DNA from: Pachypanchax playfairii
Lineage: Eukaryota > Chordata > Actinopteri > Cyprinodontiformes > Aplocheilidae
DNA: 64,000 bases
Direction of reading: 5' to 3'
Assembly: GCA_006937955.1 (NCBI GenBank)
Contig: SSNP01000020.1
Location: 4,280,881 to 4,344,880 of the forward strand
This document shows, in pieces, positions 34,845 to 46,200 of the stretch. The first letter of the stretch is position 1. Each line of letters begins with the position of its first letter. The notes below the pieces were generated by a model. The model worked only from the letters and a program-made list of their open reading frames with translations. It was not told the origin of the DNA and did no database searches. The position numbers and the translations under genes are program-made.

Positions 34845-37800
34845 ATGGCGAACACAGTCCTGCAAAAGAAGAACGGCCATTATCTTTGGTTTTCTCTCCT
34901 CGGGTTGGGATTTCAACCAAACGCTGCTAGCAAAACCAACATTAAACATCTCAACCTGGGACCGTAAGTTCACCTCAGCTTCTAATTAAACTGTTTAAAT
35001 ACACATTTTAATTCTAATTATATTTGTTAATCAACAGGAACATGTTCGACAAGCCAAACAAAGACGCCTTTTACATGGTGACCCATTTCCTGTTGGAGAA
35101 ACTCAACCCCACAAGATTTCAGGAAGCATACAGGTAAAGTTCAAATCAGTCACTGATATTTGTCAAAGTTTAGAGTTTTATTGACCTAAAAACTGTTTTG
35201 TTTCAGACACTGCTGGCCGGTTTTAAACCACAAAGCGGATGCTGAGTTCCGCAAAGTTACCTGCACCTGGCTGAGAGAAATAATGGTAAAACTGCTCCCA
35301 CCTGTAGTTTTCATTAGATCCAGTTTTTGTTTGTTCTTCTTCTGCTTGTTCTTTCTGATGCTGAACACAAGTCAATATTTCATAGAGGGGCTGGAAAAAT
35401 TAATTCACGTCCAAATTGTGATTTTTTTTTTTTTGTAATAAGCAAGAATCTGTTCAAAATTTTCAAGAATTAATACTTTAAGATGTTGTGAAAATATTAT
35501 CTAACTAGCTTTAGATTAGATTTAATGTTATGGAGGAGGAAATGGTTTCCTCAGAATTTGTTGTTGTCTGTGTTTCCAAACTTTTTGCAGGATCAAACTG
35601 CTAACGCAGGATCCAGAGTGGTGGCGTCGCTGTTTCTGTCCCCCGGAGGCCCCAAGTTTATCAGCTTGATGCTTCATTTAGCCAATCACGTCATGCTGCA
35701 GGAAATGAAGATGTTTACCACAAGTAACGTGTTTTTTTTTTATGGAGAACCAGCTTTATTTCATTTAATCTTTACAATAATAAGATCGGGATCTGAATTT
35801 AGTTAGTTTCTTTCATTGCAATTTCCTGAAATGTTTCACTTGCTGAGTAATTTACTGTCCTGTTCTTGTCAGGTGACAGCTGGGTTCCTCAGGCTGCCGC
35901 CATGCCGACCTCCTCCTCGGACATGGCGGTGAAAAGGTTCAGTCTGATCCGCACCAGGTTCGTGAAGGCTGCAGTTGATCAGGATCGGTTTCTTCATGAG
36001 TACCAGAGACGAGCCCAGTGAGTTGTCATCATTTAATCACAGTTACATCGAACGAGGAATAAAAATGTGTCAAATGTTAAATCAGAAGGGCCGTTCATCT
36101 GGAAAACCCTGAATTAAAACAATTCTGTAAAGAACAGCAGACCAAAGTTCTCATGAAGTTTTTAGAAACACTTGATTGCAATCAGTGATCAGGTTTATGG
36201 GGTAATCCAGCTGAGTTTGTGATTTAGGAAGGTTCTACTGTACATTCTGTTACTGCTCTGCACCAGATCCATTCTAAAATCCATTCTGACTCACGAGTCT
36301 GTGTTTAAAGGGCATCTTCTACTTTAAACATGCGTTAACTTCAAATCTGATTTTGTCCTTCTTTTAAAATTCCCATCTTATGTTCAATCAGGTCCCCTTC
36401 AATGTAATCCTCCTCAAGGAAGTGTGCACGAATCAAGTTTGTGGACACACTACTCCTAGTGTAATCCTGCTTTTTCATCTGGACAAATCTCACCCAAACA
36501 TGGAAAGCGATGTCCAGAAAAACTGGAGTTTAAACGACCCCAACAGACATAAATATTTACCATATTTAAGCTTTTTGAATCAGGTTTTCCTCAGGAATAA
36601 AGAGCTGATGAGCTCGTTCTCCTCCTTATGTCATATAACTCCAAAACCGTGCCTTTTTTTTTTCTTTTTTGTGGAAGCTTCAGCTTTTTCCCTTGATTTG
36701 GTATTTTAAAACACTTGCTAGTTATTCGGAAACTTGAGAGGATAACCAAAGTCTCTCTCTATAACCTTGAAAAATGTTTTTTTTTTCTGCCCTTTAAAAG
36801 AACATTTAAGAGGCTCTTTTAACAGCAGTAACACGTGAGTGCTTCATGTTACTGTAATACACCAAATATCTCCGATCCTTTCTTCTTTCATACTTTTCAC
36901 TGCACTTGTTTTGTTATAATTTTGGCTTTTACTTTTAATATTTGTTATAATATATTTGTGTTTTTAGGCATCTGGTTAAGTCTATGAGGGACATCAAAGC
37001 AGAAGGCGCCAAGTATGATGAGCTTCTTACGTATGTCGGATTTATTTCCTTCAAAACTTTCTAAATGCATAAAATGATTCAATTACTGTTAAAATTGCAT
37101 CAAACAAGGATCTTTTGTTTTCAGGCGTTTTTCGGATCCTACGCAGGATGAAGCTTCTTATTCCGAGAAGATCCAAAAGGTTTGGATTATTGTTGAGACC
37201 ATGTCAAGTTGAAGGGTGTTATTAGGTTTTAAAGAGATGCGCTTTATTTTCTAAGGTCCGCGACTTGTGGTCGGACATCGAGGGGATGCGGTCGGCGATC
37301 GGAGAGGAGCAGAACGCGGTGGAAAGTGTTCTGAAGGGGGACGTGGATCAGTACGTTCTGGATGGGACGGATCGAGTCCTCCACATGCCTCGATGCCTGC
37401 TGGAGAGGATCGAGCAGCTCCCGCATCAGGTGAGGATACAAACGAGAAACCTTCAGTTTATCGCTGTGGATTATTTATTCTGTGATTCAGTTGATATTTT
37501 CTATATGAATAAAGACCTCCAACTTGCGTTGTGTTTGCGTTCCAGTTAAATTCGGGGAACGTGTATGAAGACGGCCAGCTGAACCTCCTCTGCGTGATGG
37601 AGTTGTTGAACCACTCGTTGGAGCTGTTGAAAGAAGAACGCTGTCGCACCTCTCCTTCCTCCGATCATCAGCTCGGTCCTCAGAACCTGCAGGAGAAGCG
37701 TCGTGAGATTTCTCGGGTCCTGCAGGACCTCCAGCTCATCAGGTCTGAAACACACTCAGGTTTTTCTGACATGAACTGTTTTCGATGTCGAGTTATTTCC

Positions 37801-40800
37801 TCCTTGTGGTATTAACTGGTTTTGTAACTAAAATTTACTCGAACCCTCCAGGAAAAAACTTTGTAAGGAAGAAATTCCACAAGTCAGGAGTTCTGTCAGA
37901 GCGCTGGAGGCCGACTGGGACAAGAGGTGGACAGAGACGCTAAAAGAAACTCCTCTTGTTTCTTTCCTGAGTGAAGATCCTGTAAGTGCTTCTTTTGGAT
38001 TATTTACTGTCACTTGAGCTTGATCTTGACCTGTTTTTCTATTCAGGCACTCGGTTTCCTCTCGCCGATGGCGCCGCTGTCCTTTGAACCCGCCGCCGAA
38101 GCCACATACAGAAACGGTGTATTTTCTCAGTATCCTGCGAAGCTTCCCGGTGAGCAGAGCTGCGCTGTTGAGTCGTCTCTTTAATTTGTTTCCTGTTCTG
38201 TTAAATTGTTGTTTTGACTTTCAGATGTGAAACCAGCAGAGAACGAATCAGAGGACGTGGCGAACGCCATCACGAGGTAACATGACCTCTGTCTGTCGTG
38301 TTTAACGATCTGTGTGAGTCTTTAATGGGAGGCAGATACCTGGACAGTCCGAAGCTGTGGTCTGTCCATCACTGGTTCTCCCCAGAGCATCACCGCTTTC
38401 TGATGACCGCGGCGAATTGAGAGAAATCGCCACGGACAGATACGGAGCGCACACTTTGATCATGTGACACCAGAACCTGATCACAGCTTTTATTAACTTT
38501 TATTCTTATTAAAAGGTAAAAACACAGACGAGCTAAATGTGTTTTATCAGCCCGTCGTAATGTGGCTTTTACAAGCACGTCGTGTTTATTCAGCTGAAGG
38601 ATGAAGATCCATAATGACACGCTGTGGTCGATCTGAAACTCAAAGTTCGGATTATCTGGGGAGGCACATGAATGCACCGTTATTAAGCACATCTTCCATG
38701 TGGAAGACTCAAGCTGTTTCTCAATGCTCAAGTATGCAAGTACATTCTTGGCAAGTACACTAGAAAGTCAGTTTTACTGAGTACAAGAACGGCATTTAGA
38801 ACAGAACTGTACTGCGTTGTCACGGCAACAGATGTTGCTTTATGCTGCAGTTAAAAACTGACATGAAATAGGCAAACGAACATCCTATCTTACTATACAA
38901 GTGAAAGAAATTAAAAAGAAAATATGTTAGATATAGATTTTTTTTTGACGCAGTGCATTATGGGATACCTTTCTTGCACAAGTACCCAGAAAGATGCATC
39001 GGTGCATCCTCGATAAAATCGGCAGGACAAGAATGCTTCCGGGAACATTTAGCATATTTGCCTTGATGTGTACTTGGAGTTGGAACATTATGAAGAAATC
39101 ATTTTCTTTAGAGGAACAAAAGAAGCTCTAATCTCATGTTTTTAAATGGCTTTTCTTTATACAGAAACTTCTAATAATCTGGATTATTTAATTTAGTAGA
39201 TTTCTGAAAGTTTTTACCCTCATTTTAGGATATTTCTGCTTTTTTTTTGTCTTCTGTTTGAGTCCTTTTGGAATCAGTCTGTGTTCTAGTCATGTGAAAA
39301 TGTCTTAAATATTTTACTTTAGTGTGCTTTTACTCCACCTGAGCTGGATAATCCCACCTGGATTACACTGCCAGGTCAGTAAACAGGAAGTTGCATTTCA
39401 CAGCATGAAATTGAATCAAAACCGTCTTTTCACACAGTTTCCCTTCAAACGCTGCCGAGTCTGAGGCTCCCGACGTCGCCGCGGACAGAATGCGAGGGAA
39501 TACGTCTCTGGACTGGCTTTTTGACACACCGCCATCTCCTCCCCGAAAAGCTCCACCTTTACCAACGATTCAAGTAAAATGCTGTGGTGTCAAATCAGAT
39601 TTTACTGGATTGTCTCAAATGGTTTCTTTATATTAACTAAATGTTTGTTTCAGGTCAGTGTGAAGAAGACGAGCCATGAGAAGATCCCGTCGCTGAAGAC
39701 TAAAACTCAGATCTTAGACTTGGAATATGAAAACCTCGCAGATCAGGTACTTTACCCTGTTTAGCTGATAGAAGTGAGTAAAACAGTCATAAATGTGTTA
39801 TTACATGCTGTTTATTGTTACAGGGTGTCAGCAGGTCTTAAAGTGTTACAAGTTGGTCAGTCGGTTTTTTTTTTTTTAGTAAATTAAAAAGTATCAAAAA
39901 GTCTTAATTGTGACTCTACAAGTTATTAAGTGTTAGTATTTAAGTTTCGTCCAAATATTTCAACTGCAAAAAATCTCAAATATATTTTTTTAATGTGACA
40001 AATCAAAATAAAGATGTGCTCGACCAGCCTGCTTGCCTCATGGTCGTGTGTGCATACACATGATGTTTCATTTTGCTATAGAGATTTCCTCCTTGTGTCG
40101 CCAAACATGCAAGCAATGGGATAATGTGTGTTTTCAGACTCCTGGTTGGAGATATGAGTATTTTGGTTGTTTGTTTTTTTTACATTCTGCAAAGAGCAGT
40201 TCGATGAATGCTGTCAGGTCCCACATGTACGTGCAACAAGCAGCAGCATCACCAATTAACCTCATGCATATTTTTTGGTCTGTGGGAGGAAACCCACACA
40301 TGCAAACTCCATGCGGTCCAAGCCCGGTTTCAAACCAAGGACCTTCTCACTGCAAGGCAACAGCACCACCAGCTGCACCACCGTGCAGCCGATGAAAAGA
40401 AATTATTATAAATCATTTTAATCAATCGTGACAGCCCATTGGTTGATTTCCTGAAAGGACGTGTGTGTTTTTCAAATGATGCTGAGTGAACTTGTGTGTT
40501 CCAGTTTGCAGGTGTTACAATTGAAATTAACGGCTCGTTTGTCGTTCTCTGTCAGACAGTTGAAATGTGAGTGGAGGTCTAACTGCGTGTGTATTTGTAT
40601 AAACAATATATTTCATAAAATCTCCTGTTTTCCTCTTAAGTTCTGCTTTATGGGTTTTAATATAGACTAAGTACGTTCAGAATGTGTTGCTTGTTCCAGC
40701 TTGAATTGGAGATGAAGTTTTAAAGTTTTTTTGGAAAGTCTTTAACAAGTCTTAAGGTATTGAAATGAACTGGAGGATTCGTGTTAGTTTGCAGATGCTG

Positions 40801-41678
40801 TGACCACAGTCAGTCCTTCAGAGGGCAGAGTGAGAGGTTTGGATCTGGAGAGTCTTCTCAGCACGTATCAGAGGGATCCATTCTCCGCTAGAAAACAGCT
40901 GCCTCGTACACCTGAGAGCCTGAGTGAGTTACAAGCATTGTTTATTAACTTTCATGAATCCAATTCTGTTTCTACTTCTTTTTTTTTTTTTTTTTTTTTT
41001 TTTTAATCCAAAGTTAAGGATGTGAAAAGCTCCTGGAGAAAAGCAGTTGAGGAAGACGAATCTATAAATATGTCCCAGTCAGCCATGTTGAATGACATCT
41101 TACCTGGATGGAGCGTTCCTCCAAGTCAGAGCCAAAACACGGGCTCCCACGCTGCCCCACAAACTGCCGCCCCCGATCTGGACAGCCACTCTGCCCACCA
41201 GCAGGGGGTCCCACTCAAATCCTCTCTCTTGTGGGACACGTTCAACACAGAGGGCCTGGATAGCCCGAGCGGCACCGGCAGCAGCGCCGTCCAATTCAGC
41301 CTGGAGCACGAAACCCTCCCCGAGTTGCCTAGCTGCGACAGCCTGAGCTTCGAGGACGAAGCTGTGGATATGCAGAGTGAGGAAGAGGAGGAAATTCTCA
41401 TCCCTTCCCTGAAATTAAAGCAATCACTGCTGGCCACACCTGGTCGGGATCAGAACCAGTTTGTGAGCTGCGATGTCTCCCTGCGGACAGCTGAGAGTCT
41501 TCTGTCAGATAACAGGGACAAAGACTGGCTGATGGAACCTGGAGCATCAGCAGAAAACACCAACAAGGTTTTCTCACTAGATCTCGATTCACTGGAAACA
41601 CTTTCACCTGCAAAGAATCAACAGTACAGCCTCCCAAAACTGATCACCTTCTCTCCCATAGACGACATGAAGCGCTAG
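34845..41678 (+). CDS. haus6: HAUS augmin-like complex subunit 6, complete
   Basis: Subunit of the augmin complex, which recruits gamma-tubulin to spindle microtubules for branching nucleation. Exons: 34845-34963, 35038-35133, 35207-35285, 35591-35723, 35873-36017, 36968-37030, 37125-37179, 37256-37429, 37546-37742, 37852-37981, 38047-38149, 38225-38276, 39438-39573, 39654-39746, 40788-40923, 41014-41678. They sum to 2376 bp, 791 aa (human about 955, longer in the C-terminal tail). Family signatures: PNMFDKPNKDAF, SLFLSPGGPKFISLMLHLAN, DQYVLDGTDRVLHMPRCLLE and GNVYEDGQLNLLCVMELLNH. The conserved N-terminal and coiled-coil part ends near residue 400; the rest is acidic, Ser-rich and probably disordered. 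Exon 15 must use the TAG acceptor at 40785-40787, because the CAG seven bases later would bring an immediate stop. A T homopolymer of about 26 precedes exon 16. Confidence 0.95.
39822..40770. mobile_element. probable transposon remnants in a haus6 intron
   Basis: The intron before exon 15 has CAGCAGGTCTTAAAGTG near its left end and AACAAGTCTTAAGGTATTG near its right end, resembling a fish repeat rich in GTCTTAA. Inside it, 40262-40392 (GTCTGTGGGAGGAAACCCAC through CCACCGTGCAGCC) matches the teleost repeat with 'tgtgggaggaa...aacatgcaaactcc...gccaccgtgcagcc'. Boundaries and families are from memory. The inner fragment is the firmer call. Confidence 0.5.
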
Positions 41679-41750
41679 TTTCATTAATAAGAGCTATTCT
41701 CCTGCTCTTTTTAACTTGGCTTAAATGTATATAAGAATGTATAGCTGTAA

Positions 41751-41756
41751 AATAAA
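41751..41756 (+). promoter_or_regulatory. haus6: haus6 polyadenylation signal
   Basis: AATAAA, 73 bp after the haus6 stop codon, the first canonical hexamer. Confidence 0.7.
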
Positions 41757-42248
41757 TATCTGCTGCACAATGAATTAGTCTTAAGATTAATTTCAAGCTA
41801 ATATTTCACAACAGATTTTAAACAGTTTGCTTTAGATTTTTAACCTGAATGTTAAACCTGTGTTGATCAATTTGGAGGGAAACTTGAAATAAACTGAAAG
41901 AAAATCAGGTTGGAGTTGTGTAAATGAAAATCACCTCAAAGTTGGACTACACAGTGTGTGAATGTGATCACATGATGTTTGACGCACGCCAATGCTTAAG
42001 TTTGTTTCAGTAAATTAACATTTTTGTAAATGTGTTTGGAGGCAACAGCTGTTTCCAAGAAAAGTGTTTGCTGTGCTCATTTCTTGTATTTTCATTCATG
42101 TGTGATGGGGGCGTCAGAAACTGTAAAAACATTGTGCAGGATCCCGAGTCAAGGCAGCGCTAAAGCAGGAAGTTGATGTATTTCATCCTTTACAAATTAC
42201 ATTTTTGTTCAAGTGGCAAACTGGAATATAATTTAAGAGGAACTCCAT

Positions 42249-42540
42249 CATCTGGGAGGATGAAGCACATCACATCAAAAGGAGTATGTTGAGGTGTGTC
42301 TGGCATCTGATTTGGATGCATACTGAATGTCTCCTAATGGAGGTTTTTGGGCTTGTCCTATATGGCGAAGACCCCTAAGTGGACCAGGAATTCACTGGAG
42401 GGATTATAGATCCTCTGGCCTGGGAACATCTTGAGATCCTGCCATAGGAGCTGGAGAGTGTTGCTGTTATGAGGGATGTCTGGGTTTCTCTCCTGAACCT
42501 GTTACCTTTACGACCCGATTACAGGATAAGTGAAAGAAAA
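42249..42540 (+). mobile_element. non-LTR retrotransposon 3'-end fossil
   Basis: The order GCCTGGGAACATCTTGAGAT, GGAGCTGGAGAGTGTTGCTG, GGGATGTCTGGGTTTCTCTC, CTGTTACCTTTACGACCCGA, then GGATAAGTGAAAGAAAAT is a decayed form of a very common fish LINE 3' end (consensus ending in 'cgacccgaccccggataagcggaagaaaatgg'). It is 5'-truncated and heavily mutated. Lies between haus6 and dennd4c. Confidence 0.6.
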
Positions 42541-42899
42541 TTGATAATTTAAAGAACAGTTCTGAAATTAAAAGTTGGCTAAGTGAATATTTTAGCATGG
42601 GAAAATGTTACTGCCTGAAACGTGTTTCAAAATCCAATTTGTGCTTGCAAAATGTATTTTCTAACAAAATGGAAAAATAAATGACCATTTAAAATAGTCA
42701 AGGTTTTAAATTTAGCGTTAAATCTTAAAGTGGGATAATCACGATTCGATACTTGAAGTTTACAGAGTAAAAAAGTCCTCCTTGATGCTGTTTTTTAATT
42801 AAAAAAAAACAAATATTTAGATAAATAGCCTAAAAATGTCCGTAACTATCGTGAATACTTCTACACGCTAACACGCAATAAAACACTTTTACTTTGAAA

Positions 42900-43267
42900 A
42901 TACTTTCCGGAAACGTTCGGTATGACGTGCGCTAGCTTACTAACGGTCATGGCTGCTCGCCTGTTGTGTCAGTTACAACAGATCGAAGCCGCTCCTCTTT
43001 GCTGGGCGGTTCCAGCCAGAAAGACGTTTTTTTAGGAAGAAACCTCACCAACAAAACTCTGAGCACAGACACAAACATGGCGCCTACTTCCACCGACAAC
43101 TTTAGATGAAAGTGGGAGCAGCAAACTTTGGACTCTTTAATAGGCAGCGGGTTTTTTTCCACTCTTGCCTCTGCGCGTCGTCCTCGTTGGTCGAGACGGA
43201 ATATATTAAGCAGTGAAACAAGTTGCTTACATGTCAACCGTGTCTCTTGCTGCAGCGTAAACAGCTG
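42900..43267 (+). promoter_or_regulatory. dennd4c: probable dennd4c promoter and non-coding first exon
   Basis: After the haus6 3' end and a gene-free stretch, CpG density rises at 42900-43270. Two ATGGC-centred sites, GTCATGGCTGC (42946-42956) and AAACATGGCGCC (43073-43084), resemble YY1-type promoter motifs. AACAGCTG followed by GTAAGTTCTC at 43268 is a strong donor. The first coding exon of dennd4c starts with untranslated bases after an acceptor at 53969, so an upstream non-coding exon is required, and this is the best candidate. Its 5' end is unknown. An ATG at 42949 would open a 28-codon frame, a possible upstream ORF. Confidence 0.5.
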
Positions 43268-46200
43268 GTAAGTTCTCACGTTTTATTATGTGGACATAAG
43301 CGAGACTAAACTGAGTTTTTGGTGGAAAATCTAAACATTAATTCAACTAGCAGAAATTTTCTGGATTGAGTTGTTGACTTGACTTCTGAGCGTCCGGGTA
43401 AAGAGACGGAGCCGCTTTTGTATGCGAGTATTTCCTGCATCGAAGTTGACCCAGTTTATGATTCGGATGCAACAGTTGGGAATACAACTCCACTCTTCCT
43501 CCTCCTCCTCGACGCCAGAGATAATCAGACTCAGCCTCGCAGGTGTCTGCTCTCAGGCGGAATCCCACACTTTGAACTTCCTGCTTGGAATTTAAACACA
43601 ACCCTCATGTCGGGTCAGTGTTTAAAACGTACTTGTGAGGAGAAACAGTTAAACTTACTTCCTTTTGAGCACGCGGTATGCTGTTATACAGGTGCTTATT
43701 TAGACCTCCGCTGATAATGTGGGCAGTGTTGTTGCACGTGACATTACGTCCTTGTGTCACTCACTTTCCATGATGACAGTTTATCAACAAACACGTTAAA
43801 AGCAAGTTTTGGAGACGTTTAAAATAAGTAAAGCTACCATTGATCACCTATGATTAACATAATTTTCGATTTAAACCCCATCTGGTATACATGTCAGTCC
43901 AGATGTTATAGAATTTTACTCAAATTAAACATTCAAGTGTCTCGAGCATGCTGCTCTAACAAATTCTGACCAGTGTTGTAAAAACAGCTGCATGGAAGGG
44001 AAAGGTGATATATGAACTTTTTTGTGTTGATTTACAGTTGCATAGCACCTCTTTCTTGTGGCTATGTGCAGACAGATGCCATAAATCGCAGAGTCAAGGC
44101 GCTCACATATCTGTGCCTCAGCACTTGTGACTTTGCCAGCTGGTTGGGGTTTGAAAGCCTTAAGGCCAGAAGCCTGCTTCATCTTCTCATTCCAGTTCTG
44201 TTGACTCATGCCCTAATGTGTGTGACGGTCTTGTTCATGTTTCTGCAGAGCCTGACACTTCCTCTTTTATATATTTTGTATATAACCATGGATGCAGGAA
44301 TGTCAGATAATAACAGGATAATGGTGGCTGGAAACTGCTCTGGCAGAAGCGAAGAGCCGCAGCCACGTGGAAACACATTCCCTCTTTTGACCTTATCTTG
44401 GCCCGACACAGAGCTGGAACAGGACAGCAAAGGCTTCCTCCTGCATGCTGCTACTGTGTGCAGGTAGAAAATAGGCCCTGGCTGCACACTGTGGCTTTGT
44501 GTACATTGGACTTGTACTTTGTCACCACTGCTGGTTGTCTAAGCTGCCGTCAGGTGACTAAGGAAATTAAGTGGGTTGGCTAATGGAGCGGTAAGAGCCC
44601 ATTGAAGGGTAAAAGTCCTCTAGGGTTTTTTTCCTGGTGAATGTGAGAAACGTCTGGAGAAGAATGTGAGGAGTGTCTCCATATGAGCCACAAAGTGACT
44701 CATGTACAAACACAGCTCAGACAAAAAAAAATAGATTTCAAGTTGTTTATTTTACCTCTCAGAGATAATGTTCCAGTCGCTGTTATCTGTGTTTGTTTGA
44801 CTTTCAGATCTTTGGGATTACGCTTCAACCGCTGAGCGCTAGTAAAGTAACAAAACAAGACCCTGCAAATTTAAAGACTTCAACTGACTTTGTTTTACCA
44901 GACCCAATCGGCCTGATGTTTATAAAAAAAAGAAGCACATTTACTTTGCTTGATGTGACTCTTACTCAGCGAGCTGTAGCACAGAAAGCTTTGAAGCACG
45001 AGTGCAGTAACAGTTTGACCATGTGGTTCTGACAAAGCCTGCTGGTTCAGTTTTGTCATCTGAACTCTCCAGCCTTGTTCACGTGGAAACACTGTTTTTT
45101 GCAAAGCAATTATAATCATTTATCCTTTCCACAAAAATCTCTGAAACTATGCACTGTTTCTAGAAAAATCTTCATCCTCACGGAAACACTGAAAACAACC
45201 CAAAACACTGTAAAGTGTGCTGGGCCTGTAAAGAATGCATGGAACATGTGCATAAAGTTTCCAGGCATGGTGTAAACTGTAAACACAAGAAGAAGAACGT
45301 TCTGTATGCTCATTGGTTGCATATGAAGGGTTTGTTGTTGTTGAGCAGTTTAGATATCTAGCATGAGCGACTCAAACACAACTATTTAATTCTCCATCAC
45401 TGCTTGAGGCTATAGGTCAGAAGTGGGACAATGATTTATTTATCCACAAGCTTTTATTTTGGCGGTCTACATGAAAACTCAATAGGGGAATGAATGTATG
45501 ATTGTTTTTTGAATAATATAGCTGTGAATTACTGCTTTTTTTTTCTTATGAAAAGACCTTAAATTAAATAATTTTCAGACTCCAGCTTGAAAAACTCTAA
45601 ACCCAAATCATTAGCTTTAGATCTGCTGGTTTTCTTCCTTTTCTGAGGTGTCTTCAGTCATTTTTGGCTGAATTGTTGTGAAAATTGCCTGTTGGATTTA
45701 AAATTTTATGAAATGAGTTTTGATTTGTTTTGTTCTCCACGTCACCCAACATATCCCTAAACACATTGTTAAAACATCAGTTGCATCATGTAGCGTTCAC
45801 ATCTGTCTGCTGCTTCTTTGATGTTTTACTGTGAAAATGATGCAATGGCCTTATTGTGCAACTTCATTGTTCCACCAAAGCTGGAAAATCAGCAGTTAAT
45901 GACTGTAAACAACAGTTTTTGATTCTATTCTCTTAAACTGAGAAAGATTAGCTCATTTATCTCCTTCATCTGTTGTTAAGGACATTTCCAGACCTTTTCA
46001 GTAAATTTTATTCCAAAATAAACCCCATTAGTTTCGTTTAAAAGCATTTCCTACCACTCTGAGTCACTAGGTCAATGTGTTATTCAGTATTTTGTTTCTC
46101 TTTCATCACCAAAGATGGAACTGTTTTGATATAACATCGCAAATTTTGTGCTTGTCCTGCTGATATGTGCTTGAAACAGTTGAGTGTATAAAACAGCTTG

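Noticed and set aside
36018..36967. Search for an intronic small RNA in haus6 (human HAUS6 is reported to host SCARNA8)
   Set aside because: I could not identify convincing H and ACA boxes or a conserved stem by eye, so no RNA gene is claimed.
43379..43714. 111-codon plus-strand frame just after the presumed dennd4c first exon
   Set aside because: No homology that I recognise and no splice link in phase with dennd4c exon 2, whose own start codon matches the family.
44012..44467. 151-codon plus-strand frame in dennd4c intron 1
   Set aside because: Longest frame in the intron, but low complexity, no recognisable motif, and about the size expected by chance in 10 kb.
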